A stretch of 64,000 nt of DNA from Jiangella mangrovi (GCF_014204975.1 NZ_JACHMM010000001.1:5208001-5272000), one strand, 5' to 3'. Positions 49,463 to 58,136 are shown, numbered from the stretch's first letter. Notes: a model not told the origin generated them from the sequence alone. Made by a program: numbers and translations.

Positions 49463-49627
49463 ATGGCAACGCGTACGGTCGACGCGAATGCGATCGAGCG
49501 GTGGGCCCTCAGGGCCGCTGCTGCCTCTGCACGTCTCGAGCATCGCGAAGTGCCCGAAGGTCACGTCCGCTCCCGTGAGGTCGAGAAGTTCCTCGAATCG
49601 ACCCAGCCAACAGCACCAAGGGCCTGA
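49463..49627 (+). CDS. 54-residue protein, possible Fic antitoxin
   Basis: ATG at 49463 follows GGGAGGG. Sequence IERWALRAAAASARLEHREV, then VRSREVEKFLES. The SARLEH segment is close to the (S/T)xxxE(G/N) inhibitory helix of Fic antitoxins, with His in the last place. It sits directly before a broken Fic gene. Too short for a firm call. Confidence 0.4.
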   Translation: MATRTVDANAIERWALRAAAASARLEHREVPEGHVRSREVEKFLESTQPTAPRA

Positions 49628-50096
49628 TGTCCTTCGACCCTGAGTACGGCGAGACGCTCGTCGCCTAGGATGACCTCGAGTCCTGACGGAGCAGGGCGGT
49701 GCGGTGGTCGGTGACCCTGTCCGCAAAGCCGACGTGTACGACCGGATCTGGACGTGGGCCGGTCGTCATCGACGCCTGGAGACCAACGTCGGGGTTGCAC
49801 CTGAGCAGATCGCTCCGGTCGCGTACCGATGTCGACGACCTGCGTTGGCGATGGCTACACACGACGGACCTGACTCCTCGCGTACTGGGCATCACCTTCC
49901 ACGCGATCGTGGTGCACATTCATCCGTTCTTCGACGGCAACGGCCGCACGACCAGGCTGCTGGCCGACCTGGCGTTGCGGCCACCCAGGAGGGTGATGAC
50001 CTTCTTGAGCAAGACTGGGACGTCGACCGGCGGCAGCGCACGCAATCGCAGCCCCACTCGTCACCGCACGGGGGGCGGCCGCAGTAGCGGACAGGC
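49628..50096 (+). pseudogene. Broken Fic-domain protein
   Basis: Pieces in different frames: FDPEYGETLVA ending at a stop, DVYDRIWTWAGRHRRLETNVGVAPEQIAP (49728-49820), then FHAIVVHIHPFFDGNGRTTRLLADLAL (49898-49980) with the HPFxxGNGR AMP-transferase motif intact. At least two frameshifts and two in-frame stops. It resembles the mobile-mystery-protein-B type of Fic. No other gene is seen to 50218. Confidence 0.65.
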
Positions 50097-50218
50097 TGGC
50101 CAATCACATCTATGGACTATGCGAATGGCAACCGATTCCGACCGAGGTGGATCCCGCTTTGCGCCCTCCGTCCTGACCCAGCGGCATCCGAACTCCTGCC
50201 TCGACCACCATCACAAGG

Positions 50219-50911
50219 TCAGTCCTGGTTGCAGGTGACGGAGCGGACCTCGGGGCGGCCGCGGAGCTGAGCCAGCAATTCGCCGATGGCCTGCTGGTGC
50301 GGCGCGCGGAGGCGGATCTCCACCCGGCGCAGACCGTCAGGCGTGGACAGGTCGGTGTCGTCGTCGACGATCTGGATGGAGCGCAGCCGCAGGTCGAGGT
50401 CGTCGAGGGCGCGGATGAGCGGCCCCAAGGTGCCGTGGCCGCGCCGGTACTCGATCGCCACCACGTCGCCGGGGCGGCGAAGGCGGGCCGCAAGCCGTCG
50501 GACCACCCGCAGGGTGCACAACAATCCCACCACCAGAGCCGCCGCAATCGCGGTGACGGCGTAGGAGCCGGCCGCAGCCGCCAGGCCGAGGGCCGCGGAG
50601 ATCCAGAGGGTGGCCGCCGTCGTCATGCCGCGGACGGAGGCGCCGTCGCGGAGGATGGCGCCGGCGCCGAGGAAGCCGATGCCCGACACGACCTGTGCGG
50701 CGACGCGGGCGGGGTCGGTGTTCGGGCCGGGGTTGGCGTCGGCGAAGCCGTAGGCGCCGGCGATGGTGAACAGGCACGATCCGAGCGCGACCAGGGTGTG
50801 GGTGCGGAAGCCGGCGCTGTGCCCGCCACCGAACTCTCGCTCGAGGCCGAGGGCGGCCCCGGAGACAGCGGCGACGACGAGACGCAAGGCCAGTTCGCTC
50901 AGGTCCATCAT
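50219..50911 (-). CDS. MgtC/SapB family membrane protein
   Basis: 230 residues. N-terminal MgtC domain with RLVVAAVSGAALGLERE, FRTHTLVALGSCLFTIAG and GIGFLGAGAILRDG, four to five membrane helices, then a C-terminal ACT-like domain (LRLRSIQIVDDDTDL). The ATG overlaps the stop of the dehydratase gene. Proteins of this type modulate membrane potential or Mg homeostasis; the role here is unknown. Confidence 0.88.
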   Translation of the reverse strand: MMDLSELALRLVVAAVSGAALGLEREFGGGHSAGFRTHTLVALGSCLFTIAGAYGFADANPGPNTDPARVAAQVVSGIGFLGAGAILRDGASVRGMTTAATLWISAALGLAAAAGSYAVTAIAAALVVGLLCTLRVVRRLAARLRRPGDVVAIEYRRGHGTLGPLIRALDDLDLRLRSIQIVDDDTDLSTPDGLRRVEIRLRAPHQQAIGELLAQLRGRPEVRSVTCNQD

Positions 50912-51867
50912 GCACCGCCGAACAGCCGGGCGAAGGTCGCGGCGTCGACGTTGCCGCCGGAGACGATCACACCCACCCGGTGCGGCAAGGGCCGGACCCG
51001 GCCGGCGAGGAGCGCGGCCAGGGTGGCGGCGCCGGCCGGCTCGACCACGATCTTGAGTCGTTCGAAGGCGAGCCGCATGGCGTCGCGGATCTCGTCGTCG
51101 GTGACGAGCACGATGTCGTAGACCAGCCGCTGAACGACAGGGAAGGTCAGCTCGCCGGGGGTGTCGGTCGCGATGCCATCGGCGATGGTCCGCGGCACCG
51201 GGATCCGGACGCGCGTGCCCGCCGCCAGTGATCGCCGGGTGTCGTCGCCGGTCTCCGGCTCGACGGCGATCAGCCGGATGCCGGGACACATGGCCGCCGC
51301 GGCGACGGCGGAGCCGGCCATCAGTCCGCCGCCGCCGATGGGAGCCAGCAGGGCGTCGAGCGGTCCGGTGTCCTCGAGGAGCTCGAGCGCGACGGTGCCC
51401 TGGCCGGCCATGACGTCGCGGTGTTCGTACGGCGGGATCAGGGTGCGGCCCTCGGCGGCCGCGATCTCGTCGGCGACGGCGGCGCGGTCGCCGGTGTAGC
51501 GGTCGTACTCGACCACCTTCGCGCCGTACGCCTCGGTGGCCGCACGCTTGATCGTGGGCGCGTCGCTGGGCATGACGACCACTGCCGAGGTGCCGACCAG
51601 TCGGGCCGCGAGCGCGACCGCCTGGGCGTGGTTGCCCGACGAGTAGGTGACGACGCCGCGGCGCCGCGGGGCCTCGTCGAGGCCGGCGATCGCGTTGTAG
51701 GCGCCGCGGATCTTGAACGAGCCGGCGCGCTGGACGTTCTCGCACTTCAGGTACACCTCGGCGCCGACGAGGTGGTTGATCGCGGTGGATGTCAGGATCG
51801 GCGTCCGGTGCGCGACGCCGGCCAGCCGCCGGGCGGCCTGCTGGACGTCGCCCAGGGCGATGGGCAC
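50908..51867 (-). CDS. Threonine/serine dehydratase-like PLP enzyme
   Basis: 319 residues. Fold-type II PLP enzyme: PLP lysine in AGSFKIRGAYNAI (Lys52), asparagine loop YSSGNHAQAVALAA, glycine-rich phosphate loop IGGGGLMAGSA, C-terminal VGVIVSGGNVD. There is no regulatory ACT domain, so it is catabolic-type or serine/aspartate racemase-like. GTG at 51867 with GAGGAG. It follows the gamma-glutamyltransferase gene by 23 bases. Confidence 0.88.
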   Translation of the reverse strand: MPIALGDVQQAARRLAGVAHRTPILTSTAINHLVGAEVYLKCENVQRAGSFKIRGAYNAIAGLDEAPRRRGVVTYSSGNHAQAVALAARLVGTSAVVVMPSDAPTIKRAATEAYGAKVVEYDRYTGDRAAVADEIAAAEGRTLIPPYEHRDVMAGQGTVALELLEDTGPLDALLAPIGGGGLMAGSAVAAAAMCPGIRLIAVEPETGDDTRRSLAAGTRVRIPVPRTIADGIATDTPGELTFPVVQRLVYDIVLVTDDEIRDAMRLAFERLKIVVEPAGAATLAALLAGRVRPLPHRVGVIVSGGNVDAATFARLFGGA

Positions 51868-51890
51868 GGTTCTCCTCTCGAAGAGTGCGG

Positions 51891-53594
51891 CTAGTAGGCG
51901 AGGGCGATGCCGTCACGCCGCGGGTCGGCGCCGCCCAACAGCGTCCCCGTCGACGGATCGACGACGACACCGTGGGCGCCGCCGACGGCCGGGTTCCACG
52001 GCCCGATCCGCTCGACCGCGTGACCGAGCCGACTCAGGTCGGCATAGACCTGCGACGGGAGCCGGTCCTCGATGACCAGCCGGGTCCCGTCGAAGAGCCG
52101 GAACCGCGGCCGCTCGACGGCCGCCTGGACGTTGTCGCCGTGCTCGATGAGGTTGAGCAGCAGCTGCGGGGTGGTCTCGAGGATGCCCCAGGAGCCGGGG
52201 GTGCCGAGGGCGGCGAACGGCCGGCCATCCCGCCACACCTGGGGCGGAGCGAGGCACATCTCGACCCGCTTCCCCGGGGCGATAACGTTCGGGCTGGCCG
52301 GGTCGAGGTCGAACCAGTGGGCGAAGTTGTTCATGACGATGCCGGTGGACCCGTAGACCACGCCTGACCCGAAGCCCTTGACCGGGCCGCCGCCGATGGT
52401 CTGGGTGCAGGACACCAGATACCCCTCGGCGTCGACGGCGGCGAAGTGGGTCGTGGACTCGCGCATCGCGTCCGCGAAGCTCCCGGCCCGCACCGCCGTC
52501 GGGTCTCCCGCGCCCACGAACCGGACGCCGTCGGTCGTCGCCGCTCGGGCCGGGTCGATGGCGGCCGCACGGTACCGGGCGTAGGCCGGTGTGAGCAGGC
52601 CCTGCCAGGCCTCCCCCGGCGCGACGGTGTGAGCGATCCGGTCCGCGCGCGCCAGCTTGAACGTCTCGGCGAGCAGGTGCACGTACTCCGCTGATCCCCG
52701 CTGCAGGCCCGAGAGGCCGGCCGACTCCAGCATCGCCAGCGACTGCAGGTACTGCAGCCCGCTGCCGGGCGGACGGGGGCAGTAGACCCGGTGGCCGCGG
52801 AACGACACCGAGACCGGCCGCTCCCAGTTCGGCTCGAAGGCCGCGAGGTCGACGTACGAGAGCAGTCCTCCGTGCGCGGCCGAGAACTCAGCCAGTGCCT
52901 CTGCGATCGGCCCTCGGTAGAAGGCGTCGGCGCCGCCGTCGGCGACGATCCGCAGGGCCCGGGCCAGGTCGGGCTGGCGCAGCAGCTCTCCGGGCCGGGG
53001 CGGCCGGCCGCCGGGCAGGAACACCTCGGTCGTCGACGAGTACGGCGCGAGGCTCGCCGACAGCCCGGCGATGACGCCGCTGAGGTAGTCCGACACCGGG
53101 AAGCCGTCCTCGGCCAGCCTGATCGCCGGCGCCAGGACGACGGAACGGTCCAGCCGTCCGTGCCGCTCCAGCGCGGCCAGCCAGCCGCCGACCGCGCCCG
53201 GCACGAGTGCGGACCGTATCCCGTGGTCCTTCGAGCCGGGCTCGATGAAGGCGTCAGGGGTCGCGGCCGCCGGGGCGCGGCCCACGAAGTCCAGCACCTC
53301 GGGTTCGGTCGCGCCGGGTGACGCGACGAGCAGGTAGCCGACTCCCCCGAGCCCTGAGCTGTTCGGCTCCACCACGGCGAGCGCGGCGGCCACGGCGACG
53401 GCGGCGTCGACGGCGTTGCCTCCGGCCCGGAGCATGTCGAGCCCGGCCAGCGAGGCGGCCGGGTGGGCGGACGCCACGGCGCCGAGCCGGCCGGCCGCGA
53501 CGCCGCGGTGCTGGCTGCCGTCGCCGGCGGTCGAGGCCCGCCTCGGGTCCGTGCCGTCACCCCCGGCCGCCTCGGAACTCCTGGTCGCGGTCAC
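51891..53594 (-). CDS. Gamma-glutamyltransferase family Ntn-hydrolase
   Basis: 567 residues. N-terminal ASAHPAASLAGLDMLRAGGNAVDAAVAVAAALAVVEPNSSGLGG, nucleophile threonine in ESTTHFAAVDAEG (about residue 382, where autocleavage would occur), and TQTIGGGPVKGFGSGVV. No signal peptide is seen, so it may be cytosolic. The GTG overlaps the stop of the truncated metallo-hydrolase gene. It may hydrolyse gamma-glutamyl compounds or related amides; with the dehydratase it suggests amino-acid catabolism. Confidence 0.85.
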   Translation of the reverse strand: MTATRSSEAAGGDGTDPRRASTAGDGSQHRGVAAGRLGAVASAHPAASLAGLDMLRAGGNAVDAAVAVAAALAVVEPNSSGLGGVGYLLVASPGATEPEVLDFVGRAPAAATPDAFIEPGSKDHGIRSALVPGAVGGWLAALERHGRLDRSVVLAPAIRLAEDGFPVSDYLSGVIAGLSASLAPYSSTTEVFLPGGRPPRPGELLRQPDLARALRIVADGGADAFYRGPIAEALAEFSAAHGGLLSYVDLAAFEPNWERPVSVSFRGHRVYCPRPPGSGLQYLQSLAMLESAGLSGLQRGSAEYVHLLAETFKLARADRIAHTVAPGEAWQGLLTPAYARYRAAAIDPARAATTDGVRFVGAGDPTAVRAGSFADAMRESTTHFAAVDAEGYLVSCTQTIGGGPVKGFGSGVVYGSTGIVMNNFAHWFDLDPASPNVIAPGKRVEMCLAPPQVWRDGRPFAALGTPGSWGILETTPQLLLNLIEHGDNVQAAVERPRFRLFDGTRLVIEDRLPSQVYADLSRLGHAVERIGPWNPAVGGAHGVVVDPSTGTLLGGADPRRDGIALAY

Positions 53595-54103
53595 AGCACG
53601 AAGGTCGCGTTCTCGGTCGCGATGTCGGTCACGCCGCCGAACCGGGCGGCGGCGATGCGGAGGCGTTCGACGTTGTCGGCGTCGTCGGACCCCAGGTGGC
53701 ACAGGACCAGCCGGTCGGCGCCGGCGCGCTGGGCGAGCTCACCGGCGTCGCGCGCGGACAGGTGCCGTGGCGCCTCGTGCGCCGGCAGGTCGCGCGTGTA
53801 GGTCGCCTCCAGCAGGACGAGGTCGGCGTCCTTGCAGTGCTCGACCAGCCCGCCGGTGAGTCCGGCGTCGCCGCTGTATACGAGGCTCGCGCGGCCGTCG
53901 GTCACGCGCGCGGCGAAGCAGAGCTCGGAATGCTGGGTCTCGGCGAAGGACAGCTCCAGGTCGCCGACGTGGACGGTCGTGGCGTCGTCGTACTCCTCGA
54001 TGTCGAAGACGCGGCCGAACCTCGTCTCCGCCGCGGGACGCAACCGCAGGGCTCCGTCGTCGTCGCGATCGTTGGAGATGACGGCGGCGAGCTCGGAGAT
54101 GAC
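53591..54103 (-). pseudogene. MBL-fold metallo-hydrolase, 5'-truncated
   Basis: The frame keeps the C-terminal 170 residues: GDLELSFAETQHSELCFAARV, LVYSGDAGLTGGLVEHCKDADLVLLEATY and LVLCHLG, typical of RNase Z-like beta-lactamase-fold enzymes. The N-terminal HxHxDH metal site is gone. Homology stops around 54103, where a fragment of another gene starts on the opposite strand. A short start (TTG 54043) could give a 150-residue stub without activity. Confidence 0.7.
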
Positions 54104-54105
54104 CT

Positions 54106-54495
54106 GCGGCCCCCGCGCACGGCGTCCGCATCGGCCCGGAGTGGCAGGACGAGGTGACCATGGCCGATCCCGCCGTCCGCGCGTTCATGAGCAGGGTGAG
54201 CTACCAGGTCCACCCGGCGTACCGGCGACCGTCGTCCAGGGACGCGCACGCCAGCCCGGGCGCCGTCGAGGTGGTCACCCGGCGCGGCGTCCTCCGCGAC
54301 GATGCCGAGTACGCGCACGGCTCCTCTGTCGACGGCTTCCGGCTCACCGACGCCGCGCTGAGCGAGAAGTTCACCCACAACGCGGCGCGGGTGCTGCCCG
54401 CGGACCGTGTCGAGCGGGCCGTCGAGGCGGCGTTCGCCCTTGACACCCTCGCCGATGCCGGCGAGCTGATGCGGCACGTCACGCCGGACCGGTGA
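54106..54495 (+). pseudogene. MmgE/PrpD family protein, 5'-truncated
   Basis: Frame open from 54103; the sequence GVRIGPEWQDEVTMADPAVRAFMSRVSY continues to RLTDAALSEKFTHNAARVLPADRVERAVEAAFAL, the C-terminal third of 2-methylcitrate dehydratase-like proteins. About 330 N-terminal residues are missing. The stop is 25 bases before the FAD oxidoreductase, so the full gene once preceded it in an operon. Confidence 0.75.
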
Positions 54496-54520
54496 CCGTC
54501 CGTCCGAGAAGGAGCGCACC

Positions 54521-55837
54521 GTGCAGACAGCAGTCACGAACAGCAGGGCCGCGACGACCGTCGTGCGCCGAGGCGCCGGCCGCGCGGAGCAGACCGTCGA
54601 GGCGGACCTCTGCGTGATCGGCGCTGGCATCTCCGGCGTGTCGGCCGCGCTCGAGGCCGCCCGGCTCGGGCGCCGGGTGGCGCTCGTCGACGGGCTCTCG
54701 CGGCTCGGCGGCCAGGCGGTGAACTCCGTCATCGGGACGTTCGCCGGGCTGCTGTCCAACGGGCCGTCGCCGTACCAGTTCACCTACGGCATCGCCTCCG
54801 ACATCCTCCGCGACCTGGGTGCCTCCGGCGACCTGCGGCTGCGGCCGAGGTTCAACACCGTCATGTACGACGAGGCCGCCCTGGCCCGCTGGATCGACGA
54901 GCGCGTGCACGCCGCCGGCATCACCGTGCTGCTGGGCTCCGTACTGCGCGGTGTCGAGCGCGACGGCCGCCGCGTCCGCGCGGTCGACCTCGCGTCGCGG
55001 TACGGCGACGTCCGCGTGCTGGCCGACGGGTTCGTCGACGCCAGCGGTGACGCGGTCATCGCCTGCAACGCCGACCTCCCCTGCCGCCAGCCCGCCGAGG
55101 GCCAGGTCTACGGATCGCAGAAGGTCGTGCTGGAAGGGATCGACGAGGCGCGCTATCCGGCCACCGACGAGCTGCTCGCCCGACTGGCCGAGAAGGGCGA
55201 CCAGTATGGCGTGGCCCGCAAGGACGGCCTGGCCAACCTCTTCCGCGGCCGCGGCCGGGCCGTGCTCAACATGACGCACACCGAGACGCCGCTCGAGACC
55301 GTCCAGGCCGCTCAGAAGGCGTTCGAGGGCAAGGTCGCGGCCCGGCGTGCCGTCCAGTTCCTGCAGTCGGAGTTCCCCGAGGCGTTCGGGGCGGCCCGGG
55401 TGCGCTCGTTCGGGTTGCTCGGCATCCGGCAGACCCGCTGGATCGTCGGGCGGACCCAACTGACCACCGACGACCTGCTGTCGGCGCGCCGCTTCCCCGA
55501 CGCGATCGCCCGCACTGGGTGGGGCATCGAGTTGCACGACCAGCTCGAGACGTCGATTTGGGAACCCCTGCCCGAAGGACACGTGCACTACATCCCCTTC
55601 GGCAGCCTCACCCCACCCGACGTCGACAACCTCGTCGCCGCGGGTCGGTGCATCGACGGCGACGTCGCCGCCCTCTCGAGCGTGCGGGTGATGGGGCCGT
55701 GCATCGCCACCGGATCCGCGGCCGCCCACGCACTCGACCTCGCGGACGCCGGCAGCGTCCACGACATCGACCTGACCGCGCTGCAACAGCGGCTGAACGA
55801 CAACCTGCACCGCACAGACCCCTACATCGAACCCTGA
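54521..55837 (+). CDS. FAD-dependent oxidoreductase (FAD_oxidored family)
   Basis: 438 residues. FAD motif VIGAGISGVSAALEAARLGRRVALVD, GQAVNSVIGTFAGL, DASGDAVIACNADLP, RQTRWIVGRTQLTTDDL and a C-terminal IPFGSLTPPDVDNLVAAGRCIDGD, the pattern of the FAD-dependent oxidoreductases often annotated beside dehydratases or amino-acid catabolic genes. GTG at 54521 with AAGGAG. Substrate unknown. Confidence 0.85.
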   Translation: MQTAVTNSRAATTVVRRGAGRAEQTVEADLCVIGAGISGVSAALEAARLGRRVALVDGLSRLGGQAVNSVIGTFAGLLSNGPSPYQFTYGIASDILRDLGASGDLRLRPRFNTVMYDEAALARWIDERVHAAGITVLLGSVLRGVERDGRRVRAVDLASRYGDVRVLADGFVDASGDAVIACNADLPCRQPAEGQVYGSQKVVLEGIDEARYPATDELLARLAEKGDQYGVARKDGLANLFRGRGRAVLNMTHTETPLETVQAAQKAFEGKVAARRAVQFLQSEFPEAFGAARVRSFGLLGIRQTRWIVGRTQLTTDDLLSARRFPDAIARTGWGIELHDQLETSIWEPLPEGHVHYIPFGSLTPPDVDNLVAAGRCIDGDVAALSSVRVMGPCIATGSAAAHALDLADAGSVHDIDLTALQQRLNDNLHRTDPYIEP

Positions 55838-56122
55838 TCACCACGCCACCCATGACCGTCGTCGACCACCAGGTGATGACCACCTTCGCGAGGTTCGGCC
55901 TGCCAGGCGGCGGCGGGACGGCGCGCTGGCAACGCCCACGGACCGCTCGGCTCTACCGCCGGGCTGGCAGCCCCGGCGGTCCACCTCCGCCCCAACGCCG
56001 CCGGAGCTCACGGAGTCGCTGCAACACCAGCGCAAGATCCACGCCACATGCGTCGACGGCGATGACGATCTCTCTTCCGCGCCAGGATCGATGTCACCCG
56101 CGGCGGGGACGGCTGGACAGAC

Positions 56123-56165
56123 GAAGCGCCCCCACCCTTGCGTTTCCGCAGGTGAGGGGCGCTTC
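56123..56165. terminator. GC-rich hairpin terminator
   Basis: GAAGCGCCCC (56123-56132) pairs with GGGGCGCTTC (56156-56165), with further ACC/GGT pairing and an inner TGCG/CGCA. It is placed just 3' of the tRNA-like remnant read on the minus strand, as for an original tRNA terminator. Bases 55838-56122 show no gene. Confidence 0.65.
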
Positions 56166-56168
56166 TCT

Positions 56169-56214
56169 GTAGCCCCCGATGGGACTCGAACCCGCGCTAC
56201 TGCTTTGAGAGGGC
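56169..56214 (-). other. tRNA 3'-half-like remnant (possible att core)
   Basis: On the minus strand the segment contains GGGTTCGAGTCCCATCGGG, a T-arm/acceptor 3' side with the GTTCGAGTCC loop. No D-arm or 5' acceptor strand can be folded upstream, so it is not a complete tRNA. A terminator follows. tRNA 3' ends are common integration sites. Confidence 0.45.
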
Positions 56215-56353
56215 TGCGGACTCATTAGGGCGCCCTGAGCGTTGACCTGCACCATCACAGCCGTCCCTTGATCACCTTTGGCGACTTGGACACGTATTCG
56301 CCACAGGAGGGCCGACGACGATCGTCGACAGCTGCAACTGGCTTGCAATGAGC
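56183..56353. repeat. Diverged direct repeat, right copy (partner 48274-48440)
   Basis: Starts within the tRNA-like T-loop (ACTCGAACCCGCGCTACTGC) and runs to about 56353. It is collinear with the left copy with small indels. The two bracket about 7.9 kb. Confidence 0.5.
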
Positions 56354-56429
56354 CGAACCAACCTCCGGATGTACTTCGCCGCCAGTTCAGCGGGGCACAC
56401 GCCGGCGAAGCAGGATCGGCGCCCGAAGC

Positions 56430-57203
56430 TCAGACAGGCTCCTGGCGACCGCGCTCGTCGAGCTTGGCAAAGTCGGCTGCCCACCTCTGCTCCAACGAGA
56501 GCAACTCCTCCGGATCCAGTCCCGCCGTCACCGGCTCATCTGGTCGTCGTGATGGCGCGCTCAGCCTGAGCTCCGGAGGTGCGGTCTGCATAAGGCTCAG
56601 CAGAACCGCAGCATCCGCATGCGAGAAGCGGGCGAGCGGCTCCAGCCGGAGGACGCTGGCGAGGATGCGTTCGAGTTCGCGCCCGACGGCGCCGATCTCA
56701 AGGACGTCTCCCGCCACCTCGATGGTCCATGCTTCGTTGTCGACGATCCTCATCGGTGGCGATTCCATGGCAGGACGCGCGCCAGCCTCGAGCTCATCCG
56801 CGGTAAATCGTTCCTGCTCGAAGACCCATGCGTCGAGGCGTTCGTCGAAGTGCTCGCTCGAATCCCGCACGCTTCGACTTAGCACCGCTGAGGTCTCTTC
56901 CACGCCGAGCAGTTCCCGCAGCTTCTCCCCCCGGAGCTTGCGCCGATCGTACGCCGCCTGCTTCTGAAGGTCCTTCTTCGGCCGGGCACCGTCGATGGGC
57001 TTGACCATCTTGGATAGGCGCGCGGCGTAGGTGAGGAAGGTGTCGACCGAGGCCCACAACCGAGGGTCCGGCGGGACTGTGTTCGCTAACAGTTTCGACT
57101 CCTCAAGGGCGACGAGTGCGATTCGCACATCGCGCGCGAGGTGTGTCAGGTAGACCCGCTGCGCCCGCTCGTCCCAGACGGGCTCATCATTCACAGCGTT
57201 CAT
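56430..57203 (-). CDS. Hypothetical soluble protein
   Basis: 257 residues, no signal or membrane segment. N-terminal helical part LTHLARDVRIALVALEESKLLAN then LWASVDTFLTYAARLSKMVKP, a basic linker KKDLQKQAAYDRRKLRGEKLRELLG, a central HFDERLDAWVFEQERF, and a Pro-rich C terminus. ATG at 57203. No family recognised. Its neighbours are a repeat/tRNA remnant and the arsenic cluster, so it is probably part of an accessory insert. Confidence 0.6.
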   Translation of the reverse strand: MNAVNDEPVWDERAQRVYLTHLARDVRIALVALEESKLLANTVPPDPRLWASVDTFLTYAARLSKMVKPIDGARPKKDLQKQAAYDRRKLRGEKLRELLGVEETSAVLSRSVRDSSEHFDERLDAWVFEQERFTADELEAGARPAMESPPMRIVDNEAWTIEVAGDVLEIGAVGRELERILASVLRLEPLARFSHADAAVLLSLMQTAPPELRLSAPSRRPDEPVTAGLDPEELLSLEQRWAADFAKLDERGRQEPV

Positions 57204-57342
57204 GATCCCGTCTAGCCCCGCCCCAGCCTTGTGCCCCTCCGCAGCCGGCACGGCCCGCGTATCTCGGCCCCGCGACGAGGCCAGAGCCCGCAGCGCGCTC
57301 CAGACGGCGCCGCCACCCAAGCGGCGCCGCCCCTTCGCGTAG

Positions 57343-57396
57343 TCAGCAGCAACCGCTGTCGCAGCAGTCCATGGTCTGGTCGTCGCAGCAGTCCAT
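57343..57396 (-). CDS. 17-residue cysteine-rich micropeptide
   Basis: ATG at 57396 encodes MDCCDDQTMDCCDSGCC, with six of 17 residues cysteine in three CC pairs (two as MDCCD repeats). GGGGGAGG lies about 10 bases upstream (GTG 57405 would add three residues). It follows the 64-residue gene by 41 bases, divergent from arsR. This looks like a miniature metallothionein or arsenite-binding peptide; no homologue known to me. Confidence 0.45.
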   Translation of the reverse strand: MDCCDDQTMDCCDSGCC

Positions 57397-57437
57397 CGTG
57401 GTCACCTCCCCCGGCACGCTCGAAATCGGTTGGGTGG

Positions 57438-57632
57438 TCAGGCCGTCGCACAGCAGGTGCTGCCGCGGCCGACGGCACGCGCGGCCCAGGCCTCGCGTAG
57501 TGGCGACACCGCGCGACCCAGGGCGCTCCTGCGGCAGCAGGTAGCCAGCGCGGCGAGACGGTTGCGGGTGGCCTCGGCGATCAGGTCGCGACGACGCTCG
57601 GCGGCCATCGTCTCGGGCAGGTACGGGTCCAT
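57438..57632 (-). CDS. Small protein with CC motifs, linked to arsR
   Basis: 64 residues: MDPYLPETMAAERRRDLIAE, basic helix, TCCRRSALGRAV, and STCCATA at the end. ATG at 57632 with GAGGAGG five bases upstream. Divergent from arsR copy 1 across a 134-base region with inverted repeats. The paired cysteines suggest thiophilic metal(loid) binding; function unknown. Confidence 0.55.
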   Translation of the reverse strand: MDPYLPETMAAERRRDLIAEATRNRLAALATCCRRSALGRAVSPLREAWAARAVGRGSTCCATA

Positions 57633-57667
57633 GACGCCTCCTCACAGCGAGCCGGAACAGACCGACC

Positions 57668-57737
57668 CTGTTTCGACGTTTATCAAATCACTGATTCGAA
57701 TATTGTCAAAGCAATCCTACGAAGATCTTCGAAACAG
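57668..57737. promoter_or_regulatory. ArsR-type operator region
   Basis: CTGTTTCGA (57668-57676) is an inverted repeat of TCGAAACAG (57729-57737). Between them lie the palindromes AATCACTGATT (57686-57696) and ATTCGAAT (57694-57701). The AT-rich region in GC-rich surroundings lies between the Cys-rich small genes and arsR. Confidence 0.55.
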
Positions 57738-57766
57738 ACCACTCCGACAGGTAGCCTGGAGTCACC

Positions 57767-58132
57767 ATGAGCACCGCGACGATCGGACCCGAGGCGCCCG
57801 CGACCGTACGACCGTTGCCGGTGCTGAACGACTGCTGCACGCCGACTTCGGCCATGAGCGACGACGACGCCTCGCTGCTGGCTGGCATGTTCAAGGCGCT
57901 GGCCGACCCGGCGCGAGTGAAGATCCTGTCGATGCTGCTCAACGCCGACGAGGTCTGCGCCTGCGACTTCTCGGCGAGCATCGGCAAGACCGCCGCCACC
58001 ACCAGCCACCACTTGAAGCTGCTGCGCGACGCCGGCCTGATCACCGGCGACCGGCGCGGCACCTGGATCTACTACCGCGTCATCCCCGAGCGCCTCGCCG
58101 CCATCCGCGACGCCCTCACACTGGGTCAGTGA
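57767..58132 (+). CDS. arsR: ArsR-family repressor with As(III)-type cysteines
   Basis: 121 residues. Winged-helix ArsR/SmtB domain: LADPARVKILSMLLNADEVCACDFS, TSHHLKLLRDAGLITGDRRGTWIYYRV. Cysteines 64 and 66 (CAC in helix alpha-3) are the classic arsenite/antimonite site; Cys23-Cys24 near the N terminus could supply a third ligand. ATG at 57767. It probably controls itself and the divergent small Cys-rich genes. Confidence 0.88.
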   Translation: MSTATIGPEAPATVRPLPVLNDCCTPTSAMSDDDASLLAGMFKALADPARVKILSMLLNADEVCACDFSASIGKTAATTSHHLKLLRDAGLITGDRRGTWIYYRVIPERLAAIRDALTLGQ

Positions 58133-58136
58133 CGCG

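Noticed and set aside
56169..56250. Complete tRNA gene
   Set aside because: Only a T-arm and acceptor-like 3' side can be recognised; no D-arm, anticodon stem or 5' acceptor pairs, and the T stem has mismatches.
48274..56353. Active integrative element
   Set aside because: No integrase, relaxase, replication or phage genes; only diverged repeats and a tRNA-like remnant remain.
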